Translations under genes and position numbers: made by a program | Notes under the pieces: generated by a model | What the model saw: only the letters and a program-made list of their open reading frames with translations | Database searches by the model: none | What the model was told of the DNA's origin: nothing | Assembly: GCA_012861695.1 (NCBI GenBank) | Contig: JAAOOA010000599.1 | Coordinates: forward strand, 122,501-186,500 | DNA from: Trematomus loennbergii | Taxonomy: Eukaryota; Chordata; Actinopteri; Perciformes; Nototheniidae | Direction: 5' to 3' | DNA: 64,000 bases | Part shown: positions 25,101 through 51,199 of the stretch, in pieces | Layout of the letters: the number at the start of each line of letters is the position of its first letter | How positions within the stretch are numbered: the first letter of the stretch is position 1

Positions 25101-28100
25101 ACAGGTTAAATAGTCTTCATAAAAAGTTACCTGCTGAGTGAGTCTGCAAAGACGAACAGCAACGCTCCGGAGAGGAAAACCAGAAACAGATAAATATCAA
25201 ACTCTGCAATGAAAAGGAAAAAAAGCATTCAATCAAAGTTTATTAACCTCTTGCTGTTCCAGAGATGTGAAAAAGGATCACTGTAATGAGTCCTTGACGA
25301 GCTGATCTCTAACGAGTGTCTATGTGTGTTTCCCACTCACTCCTGATAGCCTTGACGGTGAAGCTGGTCTTGTCGGCCGGGTCGATCTTGAAGCAGGTCT
25401 TCTTGCTGAACAGACTGATGTTGATGGTGGTCTCGTTTTGCCGCTCTCGTAACAGACCCTGCATCCAGGACCAGACGCTGAAGCGCTCGAGCTCCTGCAG
25501 CTCCTCCTCGCCCTCCGCCATCTGCACCTTGAACACGTTGGAGCTCCACACCTTCACCTGGAGGACACACGCAGGAGGTATTACGGACAGAGCTTCACTG
25601 TAAGGGCTTTAGTCTGTGAGGTTAGGAAAGGCTGTGAAACACTGAGGAGACAGATCCTAAAGAAGGTATTGTGGAGCTGATCATCATTTTAATAATACAT
25701 TCCTTGCTCAATTCATGTGTTTATAATATTGGATTGGTCCACCGTTACGTCACTGTACCCAGGAAGTAAACAATGGAAAAAGAGAAATGTCCAACGAGGC
25801 GTTCTGGGGCAGCATAGACAGGTCTTCTCTGTGTTAGAGTTTTACTCGCTACAGGGTGTACTTTGAGGGTTTGGGACTCTGCAGACCGTTTACATGCAGA
25901 AGCTTCATAACACACAAGGGGACGGGTAGTAACCAGAAAAGCATGACATGGGACCTTTAATGTGTAATTAATGTTGTGTTATATATATATATTTTAAGTT
26001 TGTTGTTTAAATAGTTTTTGTTAATTTTACCCTTTCAAGTGTATATTAAAATGAAATCTATTATTATCTTTTTTCTCTCGTAATTATTATAATTGTTTTA
26101 AAGGGGACCTATCATGCAAAATGCACTTTTTGATGTCTTTTCTACATCAACATGTGTCCCCGGTGTGTCAGGGAACTCACGCAGCGTCAGAGAATAAAAC
26201 CCTCTCTCTTTTCCTCCGTACCCAAATCTCTAAAAACGGGGCTACAACGGAGCTGATCCAGATTTGCGTCCGATATGACGTAATATCTGAAATGTGGACC
26301 CACGGCCCAATCAGAAACGTTGCTATCAGAAACAATGCCCGACTGTTTGGACGTAATATGGTCGGTGTTTACATTAGCATCGCTAACACTCAGAGCTAAC
26401 CTGTACTGGAGAGCATGTGTGTGAAGAAGCAGGAAATAAAAAGGAACTCACCTTGTGGTATAACCGGCAAGAGAGAAAGCCTTTGAGCTCCATACTGTTT
26501 CAGAAATAATCCTTGATCATCCATGATATGGCGTTTCATCACGGCAGCATTTAGTTTAGACGGTAGCTGCCGGGTCCCGCATAAGCTCCGCCCCTCCTTT
26601 TTATTTTTTAAAGCTTTATACCCCAAATCAGCACTTTTGAAACAGGAAGTGAAATAGAGGGATATGAGGCATGGCTAGAATGGGTGATCTGTTTGGTATT
26701 TTGAGCAAAACACTTCGTAGACATGTTTTTTATATATTTTTATGTATCCGAGACCTATGCTATTGCCTAAAAATAGCATGATAGGTGACCTTTAAATTCT
26801 TTTTTTTTTGTCTATTTGTAAGGCATCATTTTTGGTAGGGGTGTGATTTTTTTTAGGAGGTGTAACATCAGCTTGGCATTAAGTGCAAATAAATAAATAC
26901 AATATTTGCATTTGTTTCACACGAACACCACGTCGTTTGATCAAACTGGTATTTCAAGGCATACAAATTATGAAAATAAAACATATTTGTTCATTTTGAT
27001 CCAGACGGACTCTGGTTGATAGAAATAAGTCTGAAATTGGGAAAATAATATAAATATATAATAGTCCGTCTATAACAGTTTTGTTTGTCAATTAATGAAT
27101 TAGTGAATAATATGAATATATAATAGTCTGTCTTTGTAAAATAATCTCTCTTTTTTTAAATATATATATGTTGTGAATAATATGAATATATCATTTATGG
27201 TAGTTTTTCCAAGCCGACCCATCTGTCCGACTTCTTTCTACATGAGGGTTACATTTAAGAATAGATGTATCTTTATTGTCATCATACAAAGTACAACGAA
27301 ATGTAATATGGCAACTCTCACTGCAGCAAAAAATAGACACAAACACATAAATAAGAGTTCAAAATAGTTCTGGATATGACGGAGCAGCGTTTATGAACCC
27401 TACCTGGATCCTGGTCCATGTTTGCCTCCAGCTCGGCACCACAGAGTTCTTGTAACAGAACCGGTTGGACCCGGACACGAGGAACTCTTCTCCGTCCTGG
27501 AGGTCTGTGACGGGAAGTCTGTGGTTCCCTGAGACTGACAAACACAGACATGCAGGTTAAACAAAAACTGCATCGCCCACTGCCTGTGTTTCAACATGCT
27601 GCTTTATTTGTTTGTATTTTATTGTTCTGTTTAATTAAGATTTCCAGTAATTGCATGTTTTTATTTACTTGTATTTACTTGTTTAAAATGAAATGTGTCT
27701 TTAGGTTGACTTACAAAATCTGTGCAGGGACTACAGATGAAAAATAGCCTCTTGGTTAACACATTTACAAAGATGTTGATTAATGCCTATGTTATGTTTC
27801 AGTGTCCACTGCTTCTCTCGAATTATTAATATTTTTGGACGCCCTCGGCTCGAGTTCAGGGCTTTAAAATATAGAGCGATATTTACATGAAATATAGATA
27901 TACCAAAAGTAATTCTGTATTTGACAAATATTTTATCTGAAATGTTTTTTTTATTAACACCGCTTTAAATCAAACTAACATTAATTATCCTAACTGTTAC
28001 CCTGTAAACAACTTTATAACTTCGGCTTAAACTTCATTAAAAAGTGGTTAAAAGCAGTTTTCAGAGGCACATCCGGGATGGAAACGTGTTTATTTAACAC

Positions 28101-29101
28101 TAACTTAGTTATCACACTGTAATATATTAAATAAGTGGAGTTGGCTGTGGTTAATGGAGTGATTAGCCCGGGACAAAGCCGTTATTGTGGGGAACTTCTT
28201 CGGTGATTAACGGTCCGAGAACAGTCCTCTCAACGGAGGGGAAGTGTTGTGGGGCGAAACGCGGTTACACCTGTCGGCCACCGTACTTATCAGACACTCA
28301 TATTTACCATGATCAGAGGGGAGAAGTACTCTGACCTAGTACTACAGTAGAAGTACTCTGACCTAGTACTACAGTAGAAGTACTCTGACCTGGTACTACA
28401 GTAAAAGTAGAAGTACTCAGATCTTGTACTTGAGTAAAAGTATAAAAGTAATTATGTATTTGACGAATATTTAATCTGAAATATGATTTTTGTTTTATCA
28501 ATTTATTTACTTTGGGTAATTTTGTATTACTTTATATGTCTACCCATGATGTGAGCTTTTATTAATACAAAATATATAATTTTCATATATGTTCTTGAAT
28601 AAATAAAAGCCAAAAGGAAACCAAAAAACTAACAATAAATCATGTTAAAATGAAGAACGTTTCACAGCAGGTTGTGTAATTAGCATTAGCTCAGAGGGCG
28701 GGGCGCCGGCTGTTGGCAAACTTTACAGATTCCCTCTGAGCAAATCTACAACAGCTTAATCAATAAAGACTATAAACTAACTTAAATACCTCCCTTACAT
28801 GAGAAATACCCAGAAACCAGTCAGCAGTGAATCCCGCTTCAAGAGAAACTTCTGTAACTTTTATGTAACGGTTATTTAGTAGCCAACATGAGTTAGCATC
28901 ACATCAGCACAGCTACTTTACTCTTTAAAACACGTTGTTATCAATATAATACCACAGTAAAACCTCTGTCAATAATGCCGAACACTGCTTCTTACCTGCC
29001 TCCCGTTGTCCTGAGGTTTTGGGTGAATAGATAAGCAGCAAACACATAGAAATCATGAATAAAGACGTGAAACCGTTTTTCATTTTCATGCATCCCGCCA
29101 T
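9488..29101 (-). CDS. nemp1: nuclear envelope integral membrane protein 1 (nine coding exons)
   Basis: Coding exons on the minus strand are 28996-29101, 27404-27534, 25341-25557, 25131-25203, 23928-24020, 23218-23332, 16757-16982, 10523-10699 and 9488-9647, all with AG/GT borders and compatible phases. The product is about 432 residues, against about 444 in human NEMP1. It has an N-terminal signal peptide, a lumenal beta-rich domain (exons 2-3), five membrane segments (exons 4-7) and a nucleoplasmic tail with the family signatures 'RRLLTEEEF', '[10 protein letters not shown]', '[11 protein letters not shown]' and '[11 protein letters not shown]', ending in an acidic stretch. NEMP proteins sit in the inner nuclear membrane, and the family is linked to nuclear-envelope stiffness and fertility. 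The frame breaks once: exon 5 is one base short of the conserved phase near 23951-23960. Long introns hold most of the transposons of this region. Identification is secure; the break may be an assembly error. Confidence 0.95.
9801..10025. mobile_element. TTAA MITE (AGGTCCCATGTCATG family), one-ended fragment
   Basis: Begins after TTAA at 9797-9800 with AGGTCCCATGTCATGGCC and matches the reverse complement of the right end of the full copy at 19904-21044. The other end is missing, and a C-run near 9968-9984 marks where similarity fades. Confidence 0.65.
10523..10699 (-). CDS. nemp1: nemp1 coding exon 8: nucleoplasmic tail
   Basis: Encodes '[20 protein letters not shown]' through 'VARLQSPK', a charged, probably helical segment. 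Ends in phase 2 before the donor GTGCAG. Confidence 0.93.
12840..14057. mobile_element. hAT transposon inserted in Rex3, 8-bp target duplication
   Basis: Perfect 15-base terminal inverted repeats CAGTGGTTCCCAAAC / GTTTGGGAACCACTG bound a 1218-bp element. The flanks are CTCTAAGC (12832-12839) and CTCTAAGG (14058-14065), an 8-base duplication with one mismatch. The Rex3 reading continues across it. It carries a reverse-strand transposase fragment (13416-13646). Confidence 0.92.
13416..13646 (-). pseudogene. hAT (ZBED5/SCAND3-like) transposase fragment
   Basis: The open stretch contains '[20 protein letters not shown]' and '[17 protein letters not shown]', the signature block of hAT transposases of the ZBED5/FAM200 type, including the first catalytic Asp region (DEST). 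N-terminal zinc-finger and C-terminal dimerisation parts are missing, so it is a relic. Confidence 0.8.
15780..16662. mobile_element. hAT-type element (TAGGGCTGTCA ends), exact 8-bp duplication
   Basis: Ends TAGGGCTGTCA and TGACAGCCCTA are inverted. ATTATTTT is duplicated exactly at 15772-15779 and 16663-16670. The 883-bp interior contains a (GT)n tract and a stretch at 16112-16341 that is open but not recognised. Confidence 0.9.
16025..16111. repeat. (GT)n microsatellite
   Basis: Interrupted by GTGGTGGTG; lies inside the hAT element at 15780-16662. Confidence 0.95.
16757..16982 (-). CDS. nemp1: nemp1 coding exon 7: last two membrane segments
   Basis: Encodes [20 protein letters not shown], then '[15 protein letters not shown]' and '[16 protein letters not shown]'. 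Largest exon of the gene. The donor GTGAGG runs straight into a G tract. Confidence 0.93.
17371..19392. mobile_element. hAT element (CAGGGGTNNNCAAC ends), exact 8-bp duplication
   Basis: Left end CAGGGGTATTCAACT, right end GTTGCCGACCCCTG. CTATACAG is duplicated exactly at 17363-17370 and 19393-19400. The 2022-bp interior includes an L2-like fragment (18276-18485) and, at about 18077-18925, another repeat that begins GGGTTGGGAGGGTTAC, with matching AGTAACTGTAATCAGATTAC-type sequence at its far end. A (CT)-rich stretch lies at 18680-18735. Confidence 0.88.
18276..18485 (+). mobile_element. L2-like LINE 3' fragment
   Basis: Translates in pieces to '[20 protein letters not shown]', the terminal reverse-transcriptase block of L2-type LINEs. 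The 3' region contains GGTGCTTTGAAAGGCGCC and an ATTATTATTT tail, as usual for fish L2 copies. Truncated at the 5' side. Confidence 0.7.
20291..20552. repeat. 17-bp minisatellite, about 15 units
   Basis: Unit CTCTCTGCAGACCCATT, nearly identical throughout. Because 17 is not a multiple of 3, all reverse-strand frames read the same periodic peptide and stay open, which produces spurious ORFs of 90-150 codons. Confidence 0.97.
20826..20965. repeat. 33-34-bp tandem repeat, four units
   Basis: Units start GAGATGCTGTWTGAGAAACC and continue AATGTGAGTTTGGA. Lies in the right half of the TTAA MITE. Confidence 0.9.
22150..22894. mobile_element. piggyBac-like TTAA element (CCTGTTA family), right part
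   Basis: Ends TAACAGG followed by TTAA at 22895-22898 and matches 24540-25105 over about 500 bases. It has about 155 extra bases at 22235-22390 relative to that copy. The left end is not found, so the start is approximate. Confidence 0.7.
22861..22880. other. perfect 20-bp palindrome
   Basis: TCCGCCCGGT followed by its exact reverse complement, near the right end of the piggyBac-like copy. The same position in the copy at 24097-25105 is mutated (25071-25092). Confidence 0.95.
23218..23332 (-). CDS. nemp1: nemp1 coding exon 6: membrane segment
   Basis: Encodes [20 protein letters not shown] and on to 'REHWNVAL'. The 'GGWSFSLY' block is highly conserved in NEMP proteins. Ends in phase 1 before GTGAAG. 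Confidence 0.92.
23928..24020 (-). CDS. nemp1: nemp1 coding exon 5: membrane segment, with apparent 1-base deletion
   Basis: The first part reads [20 protein letters not shown] in the frame set by exon 4. The last part (FILARFLPK, joining 'KSPFY' of exon 6) is in the next frame. The exon is 93 bases; phases of exons 4 and 6 require 94 (mod 3). The shift falls in a CT-rich stretch near 23951-23960. Both halves match NEMP1, so the exon itself is real. Confidence 0.85.
24097..25105. mobile_element. piggyBac-like TTAA element (CCTGTTA family), full copy
   Basis: Flanked by TTAA at 24093-24096 and 25106-25109. Begins CCTGTTAAGCACC and ends GTGCGTAACAGG, inverted over about 7-8 bases. TTAA duplication and ends starting with CC fit piggyBac-type MITEs, but no transposase is encoded. 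Its left half (CAGGCTCGAAAATGACATGC and on) is shared with 60390-60821 and its right half with 22150-22894. Confidence 0.82.
25131..25203 (-). CDS. nemp1: nemp1 coding exon 4: first membrane segment
   Basis: Encodes [20 protein letters not shown], a complete membrane segment, then 'SLS'. Ends in phase 2 before GTAACT. Confidence 0.9.
25341..25557 (-). CDS. nemp1: nemp1 coding exon 3: lumenal domain
   Basis: Encodes [12 protein letters not shown] through '[18 protein letters not shown]'. It contains one N-glycosylation sequon (NET) and a second (NIS). Ends in phase 1 before GTGAGT. Confidence 0.9.
25728..25956. mobile_element. TTAA MITE (AGGTCCCATGTCATG family), fragment in reverse
   Basis: Ends AAAAGCATGACATGGGACCT followed by TTAA (25957-25960). 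It matches the reverse complement of 19904-20130, including the GTGTGTTATGAAG and ACACCCTGTAGCGAGTAAAA segments. The other end is absent. Confidence 0.75.
26102..26791. mobile_element. TTAA MITE (AGGGGACCTATCATGC family), full copy
   Basis: Flanked by TTAA at 26098-26101 and 26792-26795. Ends AGGGGACCTATCATG and CATGATAGGTGACCT are inverted. Contains CTACATCAACATGTGTCCCC once, which is the sequence that became the 37-bp array in the copy at 46817-49668. A third copy lies at 56270-57170. Confidence 0.85.
27404..27534 (-). CDS. nemp1: nemp1 coding exon 2: lumenal domain
   Basis: Encodes [17 protein letters not shown] and on to WRQTWTRIQ, in frame with exons 1 and 3. Donor GTAGGG. An AG four bases inside the chosen acceptor is not excluded by phase alone, because it would change the frame only if exon 1 ended elsewhere. 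Confidence 0.85.
27956..28337. repeat. about 380-bp duplicated segment, copy 1 (nemp1 intron 1)
   Basis: Matches 32302-32682 with only a handful of differences, in the same orientation. It is itself flanked by a 40-base direct repeat (27905-27944 and 28444-28483, AAAAGTAATTMTGTATTTGA and on). Confidence 0.95.
28996..29101 (-). CDS. nemp1: nemp1 coding exon 1: signal peptide
   Basis: Starts with ATG in the context CCATCATGG and encodes [11 protein letters not shown], then a hydrophobic run ([11 protein letters not shown]), ending in phase 1 before GTAAG. This ATG was chosen because it is the one in frame with the signal peptide. Two further ATGs lie 12 and 17 bases upstream in other frames; the nearer one opens a nine-codon uORF that overlaps this start. 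Confidence 0.85.
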
Positions 29102-29190
29102 GATGGAAGAACCATCTCATGTTCGGTCCCGCCTCTTCCGGCTCCGGTAGCTTCTTTGAGTTACAGGCCGTTCAGCCAATCACAAGCGAT
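29102..29190 (-). promoter_or_regulatory. nemp1: probable nemp1 promoter
   Basis: Directly upstream of the start codon are a CCAAT box (AGCCAATCAC near 29175), two ETS-type CTTCCGG/CCGG motifs near 29136-29148 and no TATA box. This fits a housekeeping-type promoter. The transcription start is not identified. Confidence 0.5.
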
Positions 29191-30494
29191 GTTACGTACT
29201 GCGCCGAGGCTTGTGGTTCGAGTAATACACACATAAATGCATACATAAATGTATGAATAAAAACATTAATACATAAATACGGCAATAAATAACTAAATGA
29301 ATAAATACATGAATATATTTATATTATGTTATCATACCTCCATACCTGTGTGTTGTGTGCATAAAGGTACAAATTCAATCCAAATCACAACAAGATCTAT
29401 AGTTGGGTGATCATTATTTTTAATAAACACACTGGTGGTCCATAGGTTTACTCATTGGTTCTTCATGCAGGTGCTCGAGATGCAGGTGCTTTAGGTTCAA
29501 CACTCAGGGGCGGGACATCTTTTGTCTTCTGCTATGCTGATGTCAATACATATGGAGAAATTGTCCCCACCAGTGAATCTAACAAAGTGATGCCCATGGT
29601 AATGATAATGAAAACCTTCACAGATCAGTAGAAAGCATCGATTGATTAATAATGGGGATTTAATGCGTTGCTCAGAGGTAAACCTAACAGTGTCATAAGT
29701 ATAAAATAAATAAATGCATAAATACAGGGAAAAAAAACAGAAATAAATAAACACTAGAAAAATAAATACACATATCTTTAATGTATTTTTACATTTATTT
29801 GTACTAATATTAATTTATTAATGTCTGTGCGTGTTTTCACACAGCTCTGCTTGGTCGCCTTGTATTCTGTGGATACAACAACATTTATAACAAATTAACT
29901 TTCAATTGCTTTGATGCTACATGTCAAATATTCCGATCATTTACGCACTTGTAACATACTTTTACAAAAGAGATAACTGGTTATGTGTGGCCTCAGTCTG
30001 AAGCAGGGTTGTGGTCCTTTCTGTCTAATGCCTGGCTACCCGCACTGATTCCAATGAAGGAGCATTCCTGTGTAGCCCAAGCAGCAAACTGACAACTCAA
30101 CACAATTTGTTTAAGTTATTAATCCTTGAAGTTATGCATAAATTAGGGCGCTGCATGTCCCCTTGAGTGACAGATCAGTGCAGTGACTATTTACTTTTAT
30201 TATTATTATTTATTTAATTGTATTATTATTTTTGTATTCTTTTATTTGTATTTTATTATGATTTTTTATTTATTATTATATTTATTTTTGTATTATTTTG
30301 TATTTAATTAAATTATTATTTTTGTATTCTTTTATTTGTATTTTATTATTTTTTAATGTATTATTATTATTTATTTTTTATTATTTTTTATTTAATTTAA
30401 TTATTATTTTTTATTGATGTTAAGCTAATTTTAAAAGATCTGAGTAGTTCTCCTTTTCCAGATCTGAGTACTTCTACTTTTACTCAAGTACAGG

Positions 30495-30902
30495 GAGTCG
30501 TGTGGTGCAGTGTGTTGTGTGTTGGGTGTTGGTGTTCGGTTCAGGAGGTCACAGGTTCAAACCCCACTGCAGTCAGCATGTCATCGTGGGGGGATAGTGG
30601 TGGTCTAATGGATAGTGAGGTGGGCTGAAGATCGGAAGGTTGTGAGTTCAAATCCTGCCAGGAACACCACCACTAGTGTGCCCTTGAGTAAGGCACTTAC
30701 TCCTTAGTTACTCCATGGAGACTGTCCCTGTAATTCGTAATTGTAAGTCGCTTTGGATAAAAGCGTCAGCTAAATGAAATGTAATGTAATGTTGTGTCCC
30801 TGAGACACTTCACCCCAAATTGCTCCTGTGGGGATTACCCACAGTATTGAGTATGTAAGTCGCTTTGGATAAAAGCGTCTAACATGTAATGTAATGTAAT
30901 GT
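30495..30902 (+). mobile_element. tRNA-derived SINE split by a second SINE
   Basis: The head at 30495-30587 has a B-box-like ACAGGTTCAAACCCC. The body and tail at 30792-30902 (GTGTCCCTGAGACACTTCAC, then TAAGTCGCTTTGGATAAAAG and TAATGTAATG) continue it on the far side of the inserted SINE. The tail is the L2-type 3' end common to fish SINEs. Confidence 0.7.
30588..30791 (+). mobile_element. tRNA-derived SINE (inserted copy)
   Basis: A box near 30600 (TGGTCTAATGG), B box near 30645 (GAGTTCAAATCC), central CCCTTGAGTAAGGCACTTA and the 3' end TAAGTCGCTTTGGATAAAAG, then TAATGTAATG. It is a pol III-type SINE and not a functional tRNA gene: no acceptor-stem pairing is seen. Confidence 0.8.
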
Positions 30903-32182
30903 ACAAGATGTGAGTACTTCCACTTTTACTCAAGTACAAGATCTGAGTACTTCTACTTTAACTGAAGTACTAGATCTGAGTACTTCTCCCCTCTGTGTTA
31001 CTAACAGCTGGTGTAACATCAGCTGCTGTTACACCAGCTGTTATTAACATCAGCTGGTGTCACAGCAGCTGATGGTAACCCGAGCAGCTGTAGTGTGTTT
31101 TTGGTGGAGTGAGTAAATAAGACAGAGATATGGAGGCGGCTCCAGGATAAGCTTCACTTATAAATAAAGTTGACTGTTGGATCAGTCCTATAACAACTCA
31201 GCTGGGCGTAGAGACAGTAATAAATCATTAGGTTCCTGAAACCTAAATGACAACTGTTTGATATGTGGCTGTGAAAAACATCTCTTAGTTTCCCAGCGCT
31301 GTTTGTTTTGTGTTAAATAAAAACAGATATCAAACTGAGTATTATTGTTTCTCTTGGGAGTGAAACATACAATTGGAAGACACATTTTTTATTGACGGAT
31401 AAAATAAATAAAACAGATTAAGGTTTACACGTAAGGCACGTTTTTATTTATACAGCACATTTCAACACAAGTAAAGTAAAGTGCTTTACAACAAATGTGT
31501 GAGGACAAAGTGCATTTAATCCAGGCTTGTTTGTGATATAATTAAAGTAATGCTCTGTTGATTCAAAGTCAATAAAGGTTGGTTGGATCCTGGAGAGTTT
31601 GCAGACTGCTGTGTGTGAACATCGTGACGCTTGTATTGCACATTCAAGGTGGTTAGAGCTTACAGGAAGTCCTCTGGTCATAAATACGTGACAAAGAAAC
31701 ACCACACAACCCATGCTCATTAACCATTCAGGGGAACGTTTATTTAAATTGAAAGAATTATGAGATTAAAGTCAGAATTCTGGAGGAAAAGTAAAAATTC
31801 TGAAAAAGTCAGAATTCTGAAAAATAATCTTAATTTTAAGAAAATAGTAATATGTCTGGGAACAAAACCATAGTTCTAAAAGAAGTCATAATTTTTTTTA
31901 AAACGTCATTATTATGGAAAAAAAAGTCATGTTATGAAAAAAAAGTCGTAATTCTGAAAATAAAGAGTCATAATTATGAAAAAAAAGTCTTACAAAAATA
32001 TAAAGAGTCAGATATGTTTTGTCTTGCTCTATTTCCCCCACTGAAAATTGGTATGGTCACATCTTAGAATGTATTTCTCATGTCATGTTTCTCAGCTAAT
32101 AATCCTCTTCCGTTGAAGTCGTGGGAGTATATTTTGGCAAGGTGTGTATTTACCGAGCAGTCCCTGAACGCAGCACAGAGTC

Positions 32183-32190
32183 TATAAAAA
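32183..32190 (+). promoter_or_regulatory. cd63: TATA box of cd63
   Basis: TATAAAAA about 25-30 bases before the proposed transcription start near 32213. The position relative to the splice donor at 32290 supports a first exon here. Inferred from sequence only. Confidence 0.55.
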
Positions 32191-32212
32191 GAGCGGTTTC
32201 GCCGGAGGTGGA

Positions 32213-32289
32213 ACAAACGGCTGAAGTTACTCCGAAATTAAACATTTCTCCGTCTCTCATCAGAGGATTTTAACAACTTCTCCTGAAAG
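32213..32289 (+). other. cd63: probable cd63 non-coding first exon (5'UTR)
   Basis: Follows the TATA box and ends CTGAAAG|GTAAAC, a good donor. It contains no ATG. The next acceptor on the same strand is at 33858 just before the cd63 start codon, which fits a 5'UTR intron. The 5' end is approximate. Confidence 0.5.
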
Positions 32290-32301
32290 GTAAACCTCAA
32301 C

Positions 32302-32682
32302 AACACCGCTTTAAATCAAACTAACATTAATTATCCTAACTGTTACCCTGTAAAGAACTTTATAACTTCGGTTTAAACTTCATTAAAAAGTGGTTAAAAG
32401 CAGTTTTCAAAGGCACATCCGGGATGGAAAGGTGTTTATTTAACGCTAACTTAGTTATCACACTGTAATATATTAAATAAGTGGAGTTGGCTGTGGTTAA
32501 TGGAGTGATTAGCCGGGACAAAGCCGTTATTGTGGGGAACTTCTCGGTGATTAACGGTCCGAGAACAGTCCTCTCAACGGAGGGGAAGTGTTGTGGGGCG
32601 AACCGCGGTTACACCTGTCGGCCACCGTACTTATCAGGCACTCATATTTACCATGATCAGAGGGGAGAAGTACTCTGACCTG
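32302..32682. repeat. about 380-bp duplicated segment, copy 2 (cd63 intron 1)
   Basis: Begins 12 bases after the donor of the cd63 first exon and matches 27956-28337 nearly base for base in direct orientation. Confidence 0.95.
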
Positions 32683-33240
32683 GTACTACAGTAAAAGTAG
32701 AAGTACCTGACCTGGTACTACAGTAAAAGTAGAAGTACTCAGATCTTGTACTTGAGTAAAAGCAGAAGTACCAGAGTGTAGGAATACTCTGTTACAGTAA
32801 AAGTCCTGCATTCAAAATGTTCTTCAAGTAAAAGTAGAAAAGTATTCTCATCAAAATATAGTGAAAGTAGCGACAGTAAAAGTAGTCGTTGTGCAGATTG
32901 GTCCATTTCAGAATAATATATATGATATGTTTTATAATGATTGATCATGAAAGTGTTCTCAAAGCTGGTAAAGGTGCAGCTAGTTTGAATGACTTTGTAT
33001 ACTGCAGGGTAGCTTGTGAATTTACTCCAGGTGGAACTAAAGTCTGATTTAACACTTGATTAGATTTCACATCATTCATCCAGATCTGTGAAGTAACTAA
33101 AGGTATTAAATACATGTAGTGTAGTACACCATCTACCTTTGAACTGTATTGGAGTGGAAGTACTAAGTAGAAAACAATGGAAATAACTTTATTAATTTAC
33201 CAATTCAAGATCAATAATGTCCATCTTCTATCTATATTAC
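32665..33240. mobile_element. GTACTTGAGTAAAAG-type dispersed element, short-array copy
   Basis: Holds only a few 33-bp-type units, then a unique body (CAGAGTGTAGGAATACTCTG, GTGCAGATTGGTCCATTTC, GACTTTGTATACTGCAGGG, CATCCAGATCTGTGAAGTAA). That body is repeated nearly identically at 41267-41830. Terminal repeats are not resolved; its far end in the other copy reads GTACTTCGTTACTTCCCACC. Confidence 0.7.
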
Positions 33241-33409
33241 TTTATGCTTCCTACTTACTCCACTACGTGTACCAGCTGTACCTTTAGGGATTCAGGGTTG
33301 CATTGTTAAGGAAATAAAGACATACAAACAATAGTTAAACCAACATTTAGAAAGCTGCTTGTTCATGAAAGTACCAGGACTACAAATAGTTTGGTTTGAA
33401 TATATGTAT

Positions 33410-33690
33410 TTACATTTTTTACTTAATTTTTTCACATATTTCTGTATTTTTAATGTATTTTTTTACTTAATTTGTTCGCCCTCACGTGGGCTGTTCTGCC
33501 TTAAAATAGATCTATACATTTTTTTCATGGTTTGATTTGAATATATTTATTTTTATGTCTTTAATTTATTTTTAATGTATTTTTTCACATATTTATTTAT
33601 TTTAATTTATTTTTAATGTATTTTTTCACATATTTATTTATTTGTGTTTATTATTTTTCCACATATTATTTGTATTTTTAAAAGATTTCT
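33410..33690. repeat. AT-rich low-complexity tract
   Basis: Repeated TATTTATTTTAATTTATTTT and TAATGTATTTTTTCACATAT-type segments. Confidence 0.8.
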
Positions 33691-33877
33691 TAAAGATTTG
33701 TTTAATATTTGAAGTTAAACCCAAACAATGGGGGACATGTGGTCAGAGTGACGTACGCTCACCATCCGATGACTCATCTCTTCCACGCTGCTGCTGCTGC
33801 TGCTGACGTAATGACTGCACTTTTATAATCACAGTTATATATTTACGTTTTATTCCAGAAGCAGATCCTGAGCAGCC

Positions 33878-50765
<16,888 letters not shown>

Positions 50766-51050
50766 TCACGAGGTCATGTGATCACCTCCACATTGTTCAG
50801 GAGCTTCATTTGGAAAACTTTATTAATATTCATCTTCAGACATTTTGCAATTTCTCCTGATTTCATTTGGGATTATATTTTACTGGTTAACGAACTCTCC
50901 GCTCCGCCACCGTGTAGCAAATGATTCATGTCTATTTTATCGCCACCATACGGTTGATTATTGTTGGTTTTGAGGAATTATAACATTGTTTATTGTTCTG
51001 TTTCGACACTTTAGATCTGATTTATGTATTGCTGGTTCCCTGTCTGTTTT

Positions 51051-51056
51051 TATTAA
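51051..51056 (+). terminator. cd63: cd63 polyadenylation signal (ATTAAA)
   Basis: ATTAAA about 285 bases after the canonical stop, followed by non-repetitive sequence and then the tetranucleotide array. Confidence 0.55.
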
Positions 51057-51199
51057 AGACCCTTTAAATTAAACCTGAATTGCCTCAAGTGTCGACTATA
51101 TTTAGCATATTACTCATAAAGCACGGCTAAATGTTACACCTTTCCCTCTGCACTGAACGTGTTTAATAACCCTTTTCATTTTAAGATTATAAAACGTAT

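Larger units (their letters stand above)
29191..32160. other. divergent nemp1-cd63 interval, no gene
   Basis: Contains AT-rich low-complexity runs (29221-29330 ATAAATACATAA-type; 30190-30420 TTATTATTTTTGTATT-type), two nested SINEs (30495-30902), a few GTACTTSAGTAAAAG units at 30430-30500 and 30900-30990, and degenerate AAAAGTCAGAATTCTGA repeats at 31755-32010. Short inverted repeats of CAGCTGGTGTAACATCAGCTG type lie at 31005-31060. No conserved coding sequence is visible. Confidence 0.5.

Noticed and set aside
30600..30660. Possible tRNA gene
   Set aside because: Only A and B boxes of a SINE head are present; no cloverleaf stems, and the SINE tail follows.
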